DNA from: Telmatospirillum siberiense
Lineage (GTDB): Bacteria > Pseudomonadota > Alphaproteobacteria > Rhodospirillales > Magnetospirillaceae
Length of the DNA: 64,000 nucleotides
NCBI RefSeq assembly: GCF_002845745.1
Contig: NZ_PIUM01000026.1
Coordinates: 34,778-98,777 of the forward strand
Direction: 5' to 3'
Notes under the pieces: generated by a model
Seen by the model: only the letters and a program-made list of their open reading frames with translations
Database searches by the model: none
Told to the model about the DNA's origin: nothing
Made by a program: the position numbers and the translations under genes
Shown: positions 7,981 to 17,999 of the stretch, in pieces
Position numbering within the stretch: the stretch's first letter is position 1
How the letters are laid out: every line of letters starts with the position of its first letter

Positions 7981-8673
7981 CTACCCTCTCATCCTGCGGT
8001 CGATGCGCCGCGCCAGAGCATCCGAGATGATCAGGGTGGCCAAGGCGATGAGAACGGAAATGACGCACAGGCGGAAAGCCGGAGCCTCGCCGCCCGGGAT
8101 CTGCGTCAATCCATACAAGGCCAGCGGCAACGTCCGCGTCTCGCCGGGAATATTCGAAACGAAGGTGATGGTCGCCCCGAATTCGCTCAAGGAGCGGGCG
8201 AAGGCGAGGATCACGCCGGCCAACACCCCCGGTAGCGACAGGGGCAGGGTGATCGTGAAAAAGACCCGCAGCGGTCCCGCCCCCAGGGTCGAGGCGGCGG
8301 ATTCGACCCCGCGGTCGACATTTTCGAGAGACAGCCGGATGGCTCGGACCATCAGCGGGAAGGAAATCACGGCGGACGCCAGGGCCGCCCCCTTCCAGTT
8401 GAAGGCGAAGGAAACCCCCAGAACCTGATAAAGCCAAGCCCCGATGAAGCCCTTGCGCCCGAACGCCACCAGCAGGGCGTACCCGACCACCACCGGCGGC
8501 AGCACGAGCGGCAGATGAATCAGACCGTCGAAAAGGCTCTTACCGATGAACCGTCGCCGGGCCAGCAGCCAGGCACACAGGATGCCCAGCGGCAGGCTGG
8601 CGACGACGGCCCACAAGGATACCCAGAAACTTAGGGTCAAAGCCTCTTTTTCGAGGGGCGTCAGGGTAAACAC
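7981..8673 (-). CDS. modB: molybdate ABC transporter permease
   Basis: A 230-residue inner-membrane protein with about five to six hydrophobic helices. It carries the permease EAA-type loop ESAASTLGAGPLRVFFTITLPLSLPG at roughly residues 120-148, which contacts ModC. Length and motif are those of ModB. It lies 13 bases after modA and three before modC. Confidence 0.95.
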   Translation of the reverse strand: MFTLTPLEKEALTLSFWVSLWAVVASLPLGILCAWLLARRRFIGKSLFDGLIHLPLVLPPVVVGYALLVAFGRKGFIGAWLYQVLGVSFAFNWKGAALASAVISFPLMVRAIRLSLENVDRGVESAASTLGAGPLRVFFTITLPLSLPGVLAGVILAFARSLSEFGATITFVSNIPGETRTLPLALYGLTQIPGGEAPAFRLCVISVLIALATLIISDALARRIDRRMRG

Positions 8674-8686
8674 GGGGGGCCGCGCC

Positions 8687-9460
8687 TTACTTCACGGCGA
8701 ACCCGTATTTCTGGAAAATCGCCTTGGCCTCCGGCCCTTGGAGGAACGCCAGGAACGCCTTCGCGTCCGCCGTGTCCTTGTCCTTGATCAGGGCGGCGGG
8801 ATAAACCACCGGCGGATGGCTGTCCTCGGGGAAGACACCAACCACCTTCACCTTGTCGGTCACCGCGGCGTCGGTGGCGTAAACGATACCCAAGGGGGTT
8901 TCGCCACGTTCGACGAAGGCCAGAGCGGCACGCACGGAATCGGCGGGAGCCAGTTTGCCCTGCACCGCGTCCCAGACGCCCAGTTTCTTAAGGGCTGCCT
9001 CGGTGTAGGCGCCGACCGGCACATGGCTGGGATCGCCAACCGCCAGACGCCCCTCGCCCAGCAGCTTGGCGAGCGGGAAACCGGGGCCGATGTCGACTTT
9101 GACGGTGCTGTCCTTGGGCGCGATCAGAACGACCCGGTTACCCAGCAGATTAAGCCGAGTGCCCGTGGCCAGCAGCCCCTTGTCCGCCAGATAGTCCATC
9201 CAGCGCTCATCGGCCGACAGGAACAGATTGGCCGGAGCGCCATTTTCGATCTGCTTGGCGAGGGTGGAACTGGAGGCGTAGGAGGGCACGATTTCCTTGC
9301 CGCCCCCGGCCACGAAGGCCTTGCCGATCTCATTCAGCGCATCGGTGGCCGATGCCGCGGCGAAAACCGTGACCTGGGCATTGGCCGGAACACCGGCCAG
9401 AAAGGGAAGAATGACGGTAAACAAAACCGCGAGACCGCGGAACGTCTTCATCGAGCGCAT
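8687..9460 (-). CDS. modA: periplasmic molybdate-binding protein
   Basis: A 257-residue secreted binding protein, first gene of the mod operon. A signal peptide ends near VPANA-Q (residue 28). The mature protein begins VTVFAAASATDALNEIGKAF, as is typical of ModA, followed by the oxyanion-site region YASSSTLAKQIENGAPANLFLSAD. The ATG at 9460 has AAGGA on the minus strand about six bases upstream; an internal ATG three codons later is less well placed. It is divergent from the cytochrome oxidase operon. Confidence 0.93.
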   Translation of the reverse strand: MRSMKTFRGLAVLFTVILPFLAGVPANAQVTVFAAASATDALNEIGKAFVAGGGKEIVPSYASSSTLAKQIENGAPANLFLSADERWMDYLADKGLLATGTRLNLLGNRVVLIAPKDSTVKVDIGPGFPLAKLLGEGRLAVGDPSHVPVGAYTEAALKKLGVWDAVQGKLAPADSVRAALAFVERGETPLGIVYATDAAVTDKVKVVGVFPEDSHPPVVYPAALIKDKDTADAKAFLAFLQGPEAKAIFQKYGFAVK

Positions 9461-9523
9461 GGCCGTCCTTTTTGCATCTCATGCCGGTGCCCACCCGCCC
9501 CCGCGAGGCGGCATCACGGTCCG

Positions 9524-9550
9524 ACCTATATTCCGTTGACTATAAGTAGG
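9524..9550. promoter_or_regulatory. possible ModE (Mo-box-like) site upstream of modA
   Basis: The stretch reads CCTATA, an 11-base spacer, then TATAAGTAGG. It is an imperfect inverted repeat with TATA half-sites, loosely like the ModE operator of enterobacteria. It lies about 65-90 bases upstream of the modA start, where such an operator would be expected. The match is partial and read by eye. The rest of the 297-base gap before ctaC shows nothing else clear. Confidence 0.3.
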
Positions 9551-9757
9551 CGTCAAGAGGCGCCATTCCTGGACGAGCCCGCCCCCGCCTTTTTTACCCG
9601 CTCCACCCAACGTCCTATTGAAGATCTTCGACGGCTCCCAATCTTTCGGGGTGAAAACGAGAATCGGCCGCAACTTCCGCAACGACATCCCGACGATCAG
9701 GCGCGATCGGGAGAAAGAGAGGGCGGGCTGCGGTAAATACGGTTGCAAGGGGGTCAC

Positions 9758-10576
9758 ATGTCCCGGATCGTTCCCGCAACTTCCGTTTTTTCGGCCGCGG
9801 CCACCCTTGCCTCGCCGGCTTTGGCCGATCAGCCCAAGGCCTGGGGAATCTGGATGCAGGAGGCGGCCTCGCCGACCATGCATCAGATCACCACGCTCAA
9901 CACCACCATCACCGTCATCATCCTGTTCGTGCTCGCTTTCGTCTTCGTCCTGCTCGGCTATGTGGTGGTCCGTTTCCATGCCAGCCGCAACCCGACACCG
10001 GCGAAATGGGAACACAACACGCCCCTGGAAGTGGCCTGGACCCTGATCCCGGTGTTGATCCTGGTGGTCATCGCCTTTCCCTCGTTCCGGCTGCTTTACG
10101 CCATGGACCGGGCCAAGGATGCCGACATGACCCTGAAGGTCACCGGACATCAATGGTACTGGTCCTACGACTATCCGGACCAGAGCGTCTCCTTCGACGC
10201 CAACATGGTTCAGGAGGGCGACCTGAAACCCGGCGAACCCCGCCTGCTCGCCACCGACAACCACATCGTCCTGCCGGTCGATACGACGATCCGCATCCAG
10301 ACAACGGCGGACGATGTGATCCACAGCTGGTCGGTGCCGTCGCTGGGTGTGAAGATCGACGCCTTCCCGGGGCGCCTGAACGAAACCTGGGTGAAGATCG
10401 AGAGGCCGGGATTCTATTTCGGCCAATGCTCACAGCTCTGCGGCATCAATCACGGCTTCATGCCGATCGAAGTCGAAGCGGTCACCAAGGAACAATTCAC
10501 CGCCTGGATCAAAAACCAGGGCAAGCGGACGTCTTCGGCGGATGGCCGGGACAGATTAGCCAACGCGGCCCAATGA
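9758..10576 (+). CDS. ctaC: cytochrome c oxidase subunit II
   Basis: The CuA-carrying subunit of aa3 oxidase, 272 residues. It has a signal sequence ending near PALA, two membrane helices (about residues 45-70 and 90-115), then the periplasmic cupredoxin domain. The CuA ligands lie in VIHSWSVPS and CSQLCGINHGFMP, and the electron-entry aromatic stretch GHQWYWSYDYP is present. The ATG at 9758 has AGGGGG just before it; the open frame begins five codons earlier at a TTG. It is followed by ctaD after 50 bases in a ctaC-ctaD-ctaG-ctaE operon. Confidence 0.96.
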   Translation: MSRIVPATSVFSAAATLASPALADQPKAWGIWMQEAASPTMHQITTLNTTITVIILFVLAFVFVLLGYVVVRFHASRNPTPAKWEHNTPLEVAWTLIPVLILVVIAFPSFRLLYAMDRAKDADMTLKVTGHQWYWSYDYPDQSVSFDANMVQEGDLKPGEPRLLATDNHIVLPVDTTIRIQTTADDVIHSWSVPSLGVKIDAFPGRLNETWVKIERPGFYFGQCSQLCGINHGFMPIEVEAVTKEQFTAWIKNQGKRTSSADGRDRLANAAQ

Positions 10577-10587
10577 CAAGGATCTGA

Positions 10588-12261
<1,674 letters not shown>

Positions 12262-12265
12262 GGCG

Positions 12266-12838
12266 ATGAAGGGAACGGTGCGCACGGCTTTGATCTCAAT
12301 CGCGGCCCTGGCCGCGATGACCGGCCTGGTCGCCGCCAGCGTGCCGCTCTATTCCCTGTTCTGCAAGGTGACCGGAGCCGGAGGCACGCCGCGCGTCGCC
12401 ACCGGCCCCTCGCCCGCGCGGGGCGCGCAAATGATCGAAATACGCTTCGACGGCGCCGTCATGAAGGACATGCCCTGGCGCTTCCTCCCGGCGCAGAAAA
12501 GCATGAGCGTCCATCTGGGCGAGACCAATCTGGCGGCCTTCACCGCGGAAAACCTGTCGCAGGACACGCTGACCGGCACCGCCGTCTTCAATGTGATGCC
12601 GGCCAAGGCCGGTCCCTACGTCGACAAGATCCAGTGCTTCTGTTTTTCGGAACAGCGCCTCGGGCCCGGAGAAAAAGCCGAACTGCCGGTCTCGTTCTAC
12701 ATCGACCCGGCGATCGCGACCGACCCCGATACCAGCGACGTCCATACCATCACGCTGTCCTACACCTTCTTCAAGGCACGGCAGCAACCGGCCGCGAAAC
12801 GCGCCGCCGGCGGCCCCACCAGCGAGGGTAGATCATGA
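12266..12838 (+). CDS. ctaG: cytochrome c oxidase assembly protein Cox11/CtaG
   Basis: A copper chaperone that inserts CuB into subunit I. The 190 residues comprise one N-terminal membrane helix (about residues 7-28), a Cys just outside it (LFCKVTGAGG), and a periplasmic domain with the copper-binding CFCF motif (KIQCFCFSEQ, near residue 128). It is encoded between ctaD and ctaE and overlaps ctaE by four bases (ATGA). Confidence 0.96.
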   Translation: MKGTVRTALISIAALAAMTGLVAASVPLYSLFCKVTGAGGTPRVATGPSPARGAQMIEIRFDGAVMKDMPWRFLPAQKSMSVHLGETNLAAFTAENLSQDTLTGTAVFNVMPAKAGPYVDKIQCFCFSEQRLGPGEKAELPVSFYIDPAIATDPDTSDVHTITLSYTFFKARQQPAAKRAAGGPTSEGRS

Positions 12839-13641
12839 GCGACGCCTCCGAAGCCGCCGCCCACGCGGCGCCCCATCCCTATCATCTGGTACCGCCCAGC
12901 CCATGGCCGGCGATGGGCGCGCTATCGGCCTTCGTGCTCGCCTTCGGCGCCGTCCAATGGTGGCATGGCAGCACGCCGCTGATCCTCGTCGCCGGCTTCC
13001 TGCTGGTGCTGCTCACCATGTTCGTCTGGTGGCGCGACGTGATGAGGGAAGCCCAGATCGAAAAGGCCCACACCGGGGTCGTGCGCCACGGCCTGCGCCT
13101 CGGCATGGGATTGTTCATCGCCTCGGAGGTGATGTTCTTCGTCGCCTTCTTCTGGGCCTTCTTCAACGCCGGATTTCTGGTCAACCCCTCGGTCAAGCAA
13201 TGGCCGCCGGCCAATATCGCGCCGCTGGAAACCTGGGGCATACCCTTTCTCAACACCTTGATCCTGCTGTCGTCGGGACTGGCGGTGAACTGGGCCCATC
13301 ATGCGCTTCGCCAGGGAGACCGCAGCGGCCTGCGCCGCGGTCTGGCCCTGGCGGTCGGCCTCGGCCTCGTCTTCCTCAGCCTGCAGGCTTTCGAATATAT
13401 CCACTCACCCTTCGGATTCCGCGAGGGGGTCTATCCCTCGATCTTCTATATGGCCACCGGGTTCCACGGCTTTCATGTCTTCGTCGGCGTCTGCTTCCTG
13501 TCGGTGAACTTCTTCCGGGCGCTGGCGGGCGACTTCACGCCGGAACAGCATGTGGGATTCGAAGCCGCGGCCTGGTACTGGCATTTCGTCGACGTGGTGT
13601 GGATCTTCCTTTTCGTCTGGGTCTATTGGTGGGGAAGCTGA
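12835..13641 (+). CDS. ctaE: cytochrome c oxidase subunit III
   Basis: A 268-residue integral membrane subunit with seven predicted helices. It stabilises the aa3 oxidase and its proton uptake. Recognisable features are GLFIASEVMFFVAFFWAFF, TGFHGFHVFVG, and the C-terminal YWHFVDVVWIFLFVWVYWWG. It completes the oxidase operon. A decayed copy of its last 25 codons and the bases beyond it is found at 29935-30060. Confidence 0.97.
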   Translation: MSDASEAAAHAAPHPYHLVPPSPWPAMGALSAFVLAFGAVQWWHGSTPLILVAGFLLVLLTMFVWWRDVMREAQIEKAHTGVVRHGLRLGMGLFIASEVMFFVAFFWAFFNAGFLVNPSVKQWPPANIAPLETWGIPFLNTLILLSSGLAVNWAHHALRQGDRSGLRRGLALAVGLGLVFLSLQAFEYIHSPFGFREGVYPSIFYMATGFHGFHVFVGVCFLSVNFFRALAGDFTPEQHVGFEAAAWYWHFVDVVWIFLFVWVYWWGS

Positions 13642-13669
13642 AGGACTTTCGGTCGAACTCCGCCTCTTG

Positions 13670-13752
13670 GGGCCTGGGACGGAATCACCGAACCAGGCCC
13701 TCTAGCCCGAGCGGCGCCTCTCGCCCGCCGACAGCGGAGCGGAGGCGCCCTT
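13670..13752. repeat. composite palindromic intergenic repeat, copy A
   Basis: GGGCCTGG (13670-13677) faces CCAGGCCC (13693-13700). A GCCCGAGCGGCGCCTCTCGCCCGCC...GCGGAGCGGAGGCG module follows at 13704-13748. The same module order is seen at 39141-39222, and the second module recurs at 41676, 44391 and 47548. It lies directly after the oxidase operon and may end transcription or stabilise the mRNA. Confidence 0.65.
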
Positions 13753-13794
13753 AGACATTCCCGGCAGTGACGGTTTCGACGCGGCATTTAATCT

Positions 13795-13809
13795 TGCGAA
13801 TCATTCGCA
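13795..13809. promoter_or_regulatory. Fur-box-like palindrome upstream of the iron sigma factor
   Basis: TGCGAAT, a central C, then ATTCGCA forms a perfect 7-1-7 inverted repeat with the core of proteobacterial Fur boxes. It lies 23 bases before the sigma-factor ATG. Iron-dependent repression of the FecI-FecR-receptor block is the natural reading. The family match is from memory of Fur operators, not a computed score. Confidence 0.7.
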
Positions 13810-13831
13810 TCTCGATTACGACTGACCGGCC

Positions 13832-14356
13832 ATGTCGAAACGCCGGGAAACATTATTGTCGAGCTTCGCCCAGCACAGGGAGGCGCTGTTGCGCTTCCTG
13901 GTGCGGAAACTTGGCAATGCGGCCCTGGCCGAGGATCTGGCACAGGAGACATGGCTGCGCGCCGCCAACGCCGATGGGCTGGCGGTCTTGGATAATCCGC
14001 GCCCCTATCTGTTCCGCATCGCCGCCAATCTGGCGCTCGACCACCAGCGCCATGTTGGATACGGCATCGAGGTCGAAGCGACTGAGGAGGTGGTAACGGC
14101 GGTGGCCGATCCCCGCCCGTCGCCCGAGGAGGCCACGCTTCAACGCGCCGAGTTCTGCCGTCTGATGGAGGTGGTGAATTCCCTGTCGCCACGTTGCCGG
14201 GAGGTGTTCATCCTGTGCCGCTTCGAGGGCATGACCCAGGCCGAGGTGGCCGGAAAATTGGGAATTTCCAGGGCCACCGTCGTCACCCATGTCGTCCATG
14301 CCCTGGCCGCCATCGAGCGAGCCATGGGGCCGACACACCGCCGGGGAGAGGCGTGA
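13832..14356 (+). CDS. FecI-like extracytoplasmic-function sigma factor
   Basis: A 174-residue ECF sigma factor. Region 2 lies in about residues 15-80 (AEDLAQETWLRAAN) and region 4 in about 115-165 (FEGMTQAEVAGKLGISRATVVTHVVHAL). Such factors transcribe iron-siderophore receptor genes when released by their FecR partner. The fecR-like gene begins within the stop codon of this gene and a TonB-dependent receptor follows, which fixes the FecI-type role. A Fur-box-like palindrome lies just upstream. Confidence 0.93.
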   Translation: MSKRRETLLSSFAQHREALLRFLVRKLGNAALAEDLAQETWLRAANADGLAVLDNPRPYLFRIAANLALDHQRHVGYGIEVEATEEVVTAVADPRPSPEEATLQRAEFCRLMEVVNSLSPRCREVFILCRFEGMTQAEVAGKLGISRATVVTHVVHALAAIERAMGPTHRRGEA

Positions 14357-15318
14357 TGACGGTTGAGCGCGACGGACGGGTGGACGCCACGATGATGGAA
14401 GAAGCCTTGCGCTGGTGCGTGGTGCTCCACGACGGCGACGCGACGGAGATCGACCATCGGGATTTCACCGGCTGGCTTGCCGAAGGACCGGCCCATGAGG
14501 AGGCCTGGTGCCGGGCTCAGGCAACCTGGGCCTATGCCGCCCGGGCGGAACCGGCATTCCGGAGGACCGAGGAACCGGGGCGATCCTCCCCCGCGCATCG
14601 CCCAACCCGGTGGCAGGGCTGGGCCCTGGCCGCCTCGGTCACGCTGCTGGTCTGTACCGGGGTCGTGGCCGGACGGCCGGATCTCTTGGCGGACCAACGG
14701 ACAGCTGCGGGAGAGCGCCGGACCGTCACCCTGGAGGACGGCTCGACGGTGGAGATGGGCAGTTCCTCCGCGCTGTCCACCGTCATGGACGGACAGACGC
14801 GCCGGATCCTCCTGTATCGCGGCGAAGCCTTCTTCACCGTCGCCCCCGATGCCGCCCGCCCCTTCGACGTCGAGGCGGCGGGCGGCCGCAGCCGAGCCTT
14901 GGGAACGGCGTTCGACGTGAAAGCGAATGACGGCGCGGTTACCGTCACGGTCGCCGAACATGCCGTCGCCGTTTCCGTGCCGGGCCGGAGCGAGATCACG
15001 GTGCACCAAGGACAGCAGGTCCGTTATGGATCCGAGGGACTGGACGAAGTTGGTCCAGCCGATTTGCGCCAAACCCAGGCATGGCAGCGCGACCGCCTGA
15101 TCTTCCAGGAGGCGCCGCTGGCCCAGGTGGTGGCGGAACTGAGCCGTTGTCGCGGCGGCATGATCGTCATCACCGACCGAAAGCTGGCCGCCCTTCCGGT
15201 CACGGCGGTTTTCGATACCACCCGGGTCGGCGAGGCCTTGCAGACCATGGCCAGCACCCTGCCGGTACGGCTCACCGATCTGGGAGGCATGCTGACGCTG
15301 ATCCGCCCCGCCGACTGA
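14356..15318 (+). CDS. FecR-family anti-sigma/signal-transducing protein
   Basis: A 320-residue inner-membrane protein that senses the loaded outer-membrane receptor and controls the sigma factor. A cytoplasmic N-terminal segment binds sigma (ALRWCVVLHDGD, DFTGWLAEGPAHEEAW). One membrane helix sits near residues 85-103. The periplasmic FecR domain includes RTVTLEDGSTVEMGSSS, and a C-terminal STN-like segment begins DRLIFQEAPLAQVVAEL. The ATG overlaps the sigma-factor stop by one base, so I chose it over the longer open frame starting at 14194. Confidence 0.92.
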   Translation: MTVERDGRVDATMMEEALRWCVVLHDGDATEIDHRDFTGWLAEGPAHEEAWCRAQATWAYAARAEPAFRRTEEPGRSSPAHRPTRWQGWALAASVTLLVCTGVVAGRPDLLADQRTAAGERRTVTLEDGSTVEMGSSSALSTVMDGQTRRILLYRGEAFFTVAPDAARPFDVEAAGGRSRALGTAFDVKANDGAVTVTVAEHAVAVSVPGRSEITVHQGQQVRYGSEGLDEVGPADLRQTQAWQRDRLIFQEAPLAQVVAELSRCRGGMIVITDRKLAALPVTAVFDTTRVGEALQTMASTLPVRLTDLGGMLTLIRPAD

Positions 15319-15380
15319 TCCATTCAACTTTTTTCGATTTCCCCATCCCACTGCTTTCAATCTCAGCCGTTTTAAGGTTA

Positions 15381-15400
15381 TGAGATGCGATCGCGTCTCA
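15381..15400. promoter_or_regulatory. 20-bp near-perfect palindrome before the receptor gene
   Basis: TGAGATGCGATCGCGTCTCA differs from its reverse complement only at one symmetric pair. It is followed by TTCTTAATTT. It lies 33 bases upstream of the receptor ATG in a 114-base gap. It could be an operator, or a weak hairpin between fecR and the receptor transcript. Confidence 0.5.
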
Positions 15401-15432
15401 TTCTTAATTTACTCATGGACGTGGAGTGTGGG

Positions 15433-17856
15433 ATGACGAAACTATCTGAACATGCGTTGCGCGGAGTACTGGCGGCGGCCCTCATGGGGGCTCCGGCGAT
15501 GATGGTCGGATCCATGCCGGCGCCCGCCCGGGCCCAGGCAGCCGCCATGCTTTCGTTCGATATTCCGGCGCAGCCGTTGATCCCGGCCCTGGTGGCGTTT
15601 TCGGACCGGAGCGGCCTGCAACTGTTCTTCGATTCCGCCCTTGCCCGCGACCTGAAATCCCCCGGCGCGTCCGGGACCATGACCACCGAGACGGCCTTGC
15701 GCCGGTTGCTGTCCGGTACGGGCATGACCTATCGCTTCACCAACGCCGGCACGGTGACACTGGAAAGGGTCGCCACCGATGGGGCCATGACACTGGATCC
15801 GGTGACGGTGGAGGGCGGCACGGGGACGCTGGCCGAGGAAAGCGCCACCGGCCCCGTTCAGGGCTATGTGGCCAAGCGCGGCGCCAGCGCCACGAAAACC
15901 GACACCCCGCTGCTGGAAACGCCGCAATCCGTCTCGGTCATCGGTCGAGAACAGCTCGACGAGCGCAACGTCGCCACGCTGAATGACGCCCTGCATTACA
16001 CCGCCGGCGTCTCGACCTATTACAGCAACGACACACGCAATGACGCCTTCAACATTCGCGGCTTCAGCTCGGACTTCTTCTATCTCGACGGCACCCGTCT
16101 TCCCGCCGTTCCGGGACGCGCGCTGGATCAATGGCGCATCGATCCCTACCAGCTCGAACGCATCGAGGTCCTCAAAGGTCCGGCATCGGTGGCCTACGGC
16201 CTCGGCGAACCGGGCGGAATGGTCAGCATGGTTTCCAAGATGCCGACCGACTATAGCCGTGGCCAGGTCGACCTGCTGGCGGGGTCCTACAATCACTTCG
16301 GAAGCGGCGTTGATATGTCGGGCCCGGTCGATGCCGAAGGCCGTGTGCTTTATCGCGCCATCGCCATGCAAAGCTACAGCGAAAACCAGGTCGATGATGT
16401 CAAGGGAACCCGAACCTTGCTCGCGCCGTCAGCCACGTTCCGTCTCAACGACCGGACCTCGGTCACGATGATGGCCAGCTATCTGCGCGACGACACCATG
16501 GATTCGAACAATTTCCTGCCCTATTACGGAAGCGTCAAGCCGACCAGCCAGGGACAGCGGATTTCGACCAGCCTGTCGACCAGCAATCCCGGATATGAAA
16601 ACTACGACAAGACCCAGTATTCGGCGTCCTACCTCCTCGACCATCGCTTCAATGACGACTGGGCATACAAGCAGAATTTCCGCTATGCCCACCTCGACCT
16701 GGACAACCAGGCGATGTTCGGCTACGCGCTAAGCGGCGACCAGCAATCGATCCGGCGAGCCGTCATGAATTTGAAGTCGAATTTCGACGTGGTCGATCTC
16801 GATAATCAAATTCTCGGCAAGGTAAAAACCGGCCCCATCGATCATTCTCTTTTGTTCGGGTTCAATTTCACCAACCAGAATTTCGACGACAATGAGGGTT
16901 TTACCTATTCCGGCTATACTCTCAATCTCTATAACCCCACCACGCTGAACGATCCGGTAGCCAAGCCCCCCTTCAACGATACCCAGACCCGCCAGACCCA
17001 GCAGCAGTACGGTTTCTACGTTCAGGATCAGATGAAGTACGATCGGTGGATCCTGGTGCTGAGCGGGCGCCGCGACCAGGTTTCTTCCGTTACCCGGGAC
17101 CTGCTGAGCGAGACCAAGGAACGACAGGACGATGGCGCGTTCAGCGGCCGGGCGGCCGCCATGTATCTGTTCGACGGGGGCGCAGCGCCTTATGCCAGCT
17201 ATTCCTCGTCGTTTCAGCCGCTAACCGGAACGGACGCTTATCATCAGGCATACGATCCGCTGTTCTCAAGACAGGCCGAGGTCGGCGTCAAGTATCAGCC
17301 GGATTTCGCCAACGCCACCTTCACCACCTCGCTCTTCGATCTGCGTCAAAACAACACTTTGACCGCGGCGTCCGATCCGAGCTTGACGGGCTATGTCCAG
17401 GCCGGACAGGTCCGCAGCCGGGGCGTGGAATTCGAGGCGACGGCTCAACTGACGGAAAACATCAGGATCCTGGGTGCCTATACCCGCCAAAGCGTAAAGA
17501 CCACCAAGGGCAGCGAAACCGATACGGCGGTCGGCAAGGTGCCCACCGCGACTCCCCGACAACTCGCCTCGCTCTGGCTCGACTACACGATCAAGCATGG
17601 CCCGTTCAGTGGCTTGGGTTTCGGCTCGGGAGCGCAATATGTCGGAGCGACCTACGCCAATGCTGACAACAGCTTGAGAGTCGATCCGTTCGCGGTCGTC
17701 GATGCGGCCGGCCACTACGATATCGAGCATTGGCGGTTCGTGCTTTCGGCAAACAATCTGTCGGACGAGATCTATGTCGCCCGTTGCGGCAACGTCACTC
17801 GTTGCCAATACGGCCTGCGCCGTAACGTCATGCTCACCGCCCGCTATTCCTGGTAA
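15433..17856 (+). CDS. TonB-dependent siderophore receptor with N-terminal signalling (STN) domain
   Basis: An 807-residue outer-membrane transporter. A signal peptide (to about residue 35) is followed by an STN domain (DIPAQPLIPALVAFSDRSGLQLFFD to about residue 110) that contacts FecR. The plug starts at TPLLETPQSVSVIGREQL, and the 22-stranded barrel ends in the aromatic residue of RYSW. The plug wording places it with ferric-siderophore receptors. The ATG at 15433 has GGAG at 15423-15426 and gives a clean signal peptide; the frame is open back to 15385. Together with the sigma factor and FecR-like gene it forms a FecIRA-type cell-surface signalling system. The ligand is unknown. Confidence 0.93.
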   Translation: MTKLSEHALRGVLAAALMGAPAMMVGSMPAPARAQAAAMLSFDIPAQPLIPALVAFSDRSGLQLFFDSALARDLKSPGASGTMTTETALRRLLSGTGMTYRFTNAGTVTLERVATDGAMTLDPVTVEGGTGTLAEESATGPVQGYVAKRGASATKTDTPLLETPQSVSVIGREQLDERNVATLNDALHYTAGVSTYYSNDTRNDAFNIRGFSSDFFYLDGTRLPAVPGRALDQWRIDPYQLERIEVLKGPASVAYGLGEPGGMVSMVSKMPTDYSRGQVDLLAGSYNHFGSGVDMSGPVDAEGRVLYRAIAMQSYSENQVDDVKGTRTLLAPSATFRLNDRTSVTMMASYLRDDTMDSNNFLPYYGSVKPTSQGQRISTSLSTSNPGYENYDKTQYSASYLLDHRFNDDWAYKQNFRYAHLDLDNQAMFGYALSGDQQSIRRAVMNLKSNFDVVDLDNQILGKVKTGPIDHSLLFGFNFTNQNFDDNEGFTYSGYTLNLYNPTTLNDPVAKPPFNDTQTRQTQQQYGFYVQDQMKYDRWILVLSGRRDQVSSVTRDLLSETKERQDDGAFSGRAAAMYLFDGGAAPYASYSSSFQPLTGTDAYHQAYDPLFSRQAEVGVKYQPDFANATFTTSLFDLRQNNTLTAASDPSLTGYVQAGQVRSRGVEFEATAQLTENIRILGAYTRQSVKTTKGSETDTAVGKVPTATPRQLASLWLDYTIKHGPFSGLGFGSGAQYVGATYANADNSLRVDPFAVVDAAGHYDIEHWRFVLSANNLSDEIYVARCGNVTRCQYGLRRNVMLTARYSW

Positions 17857-17999
17857 ATCCCCCCCGCCGCCTGGGCCGCGATGGCCCGGGCGGCTTGCAA
17901 CAAGCCCTGGATCACATGGATAGACCTTCATTGCCAAGCCAAGACAAGCCGTTTGAAAAGACGGATGAACACCATTTCCCGCGCTTCCGGGAACAGCCC

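Noticed and set aside
14194..14355. An earlier start for the FecR-like gene
   Set aside because: The extra 54 codons overlap the sigma factor and are Arg/His-rich without FecR resemblance. The ATG overlapping the sigma stop gives a normal FecR N-terminus.
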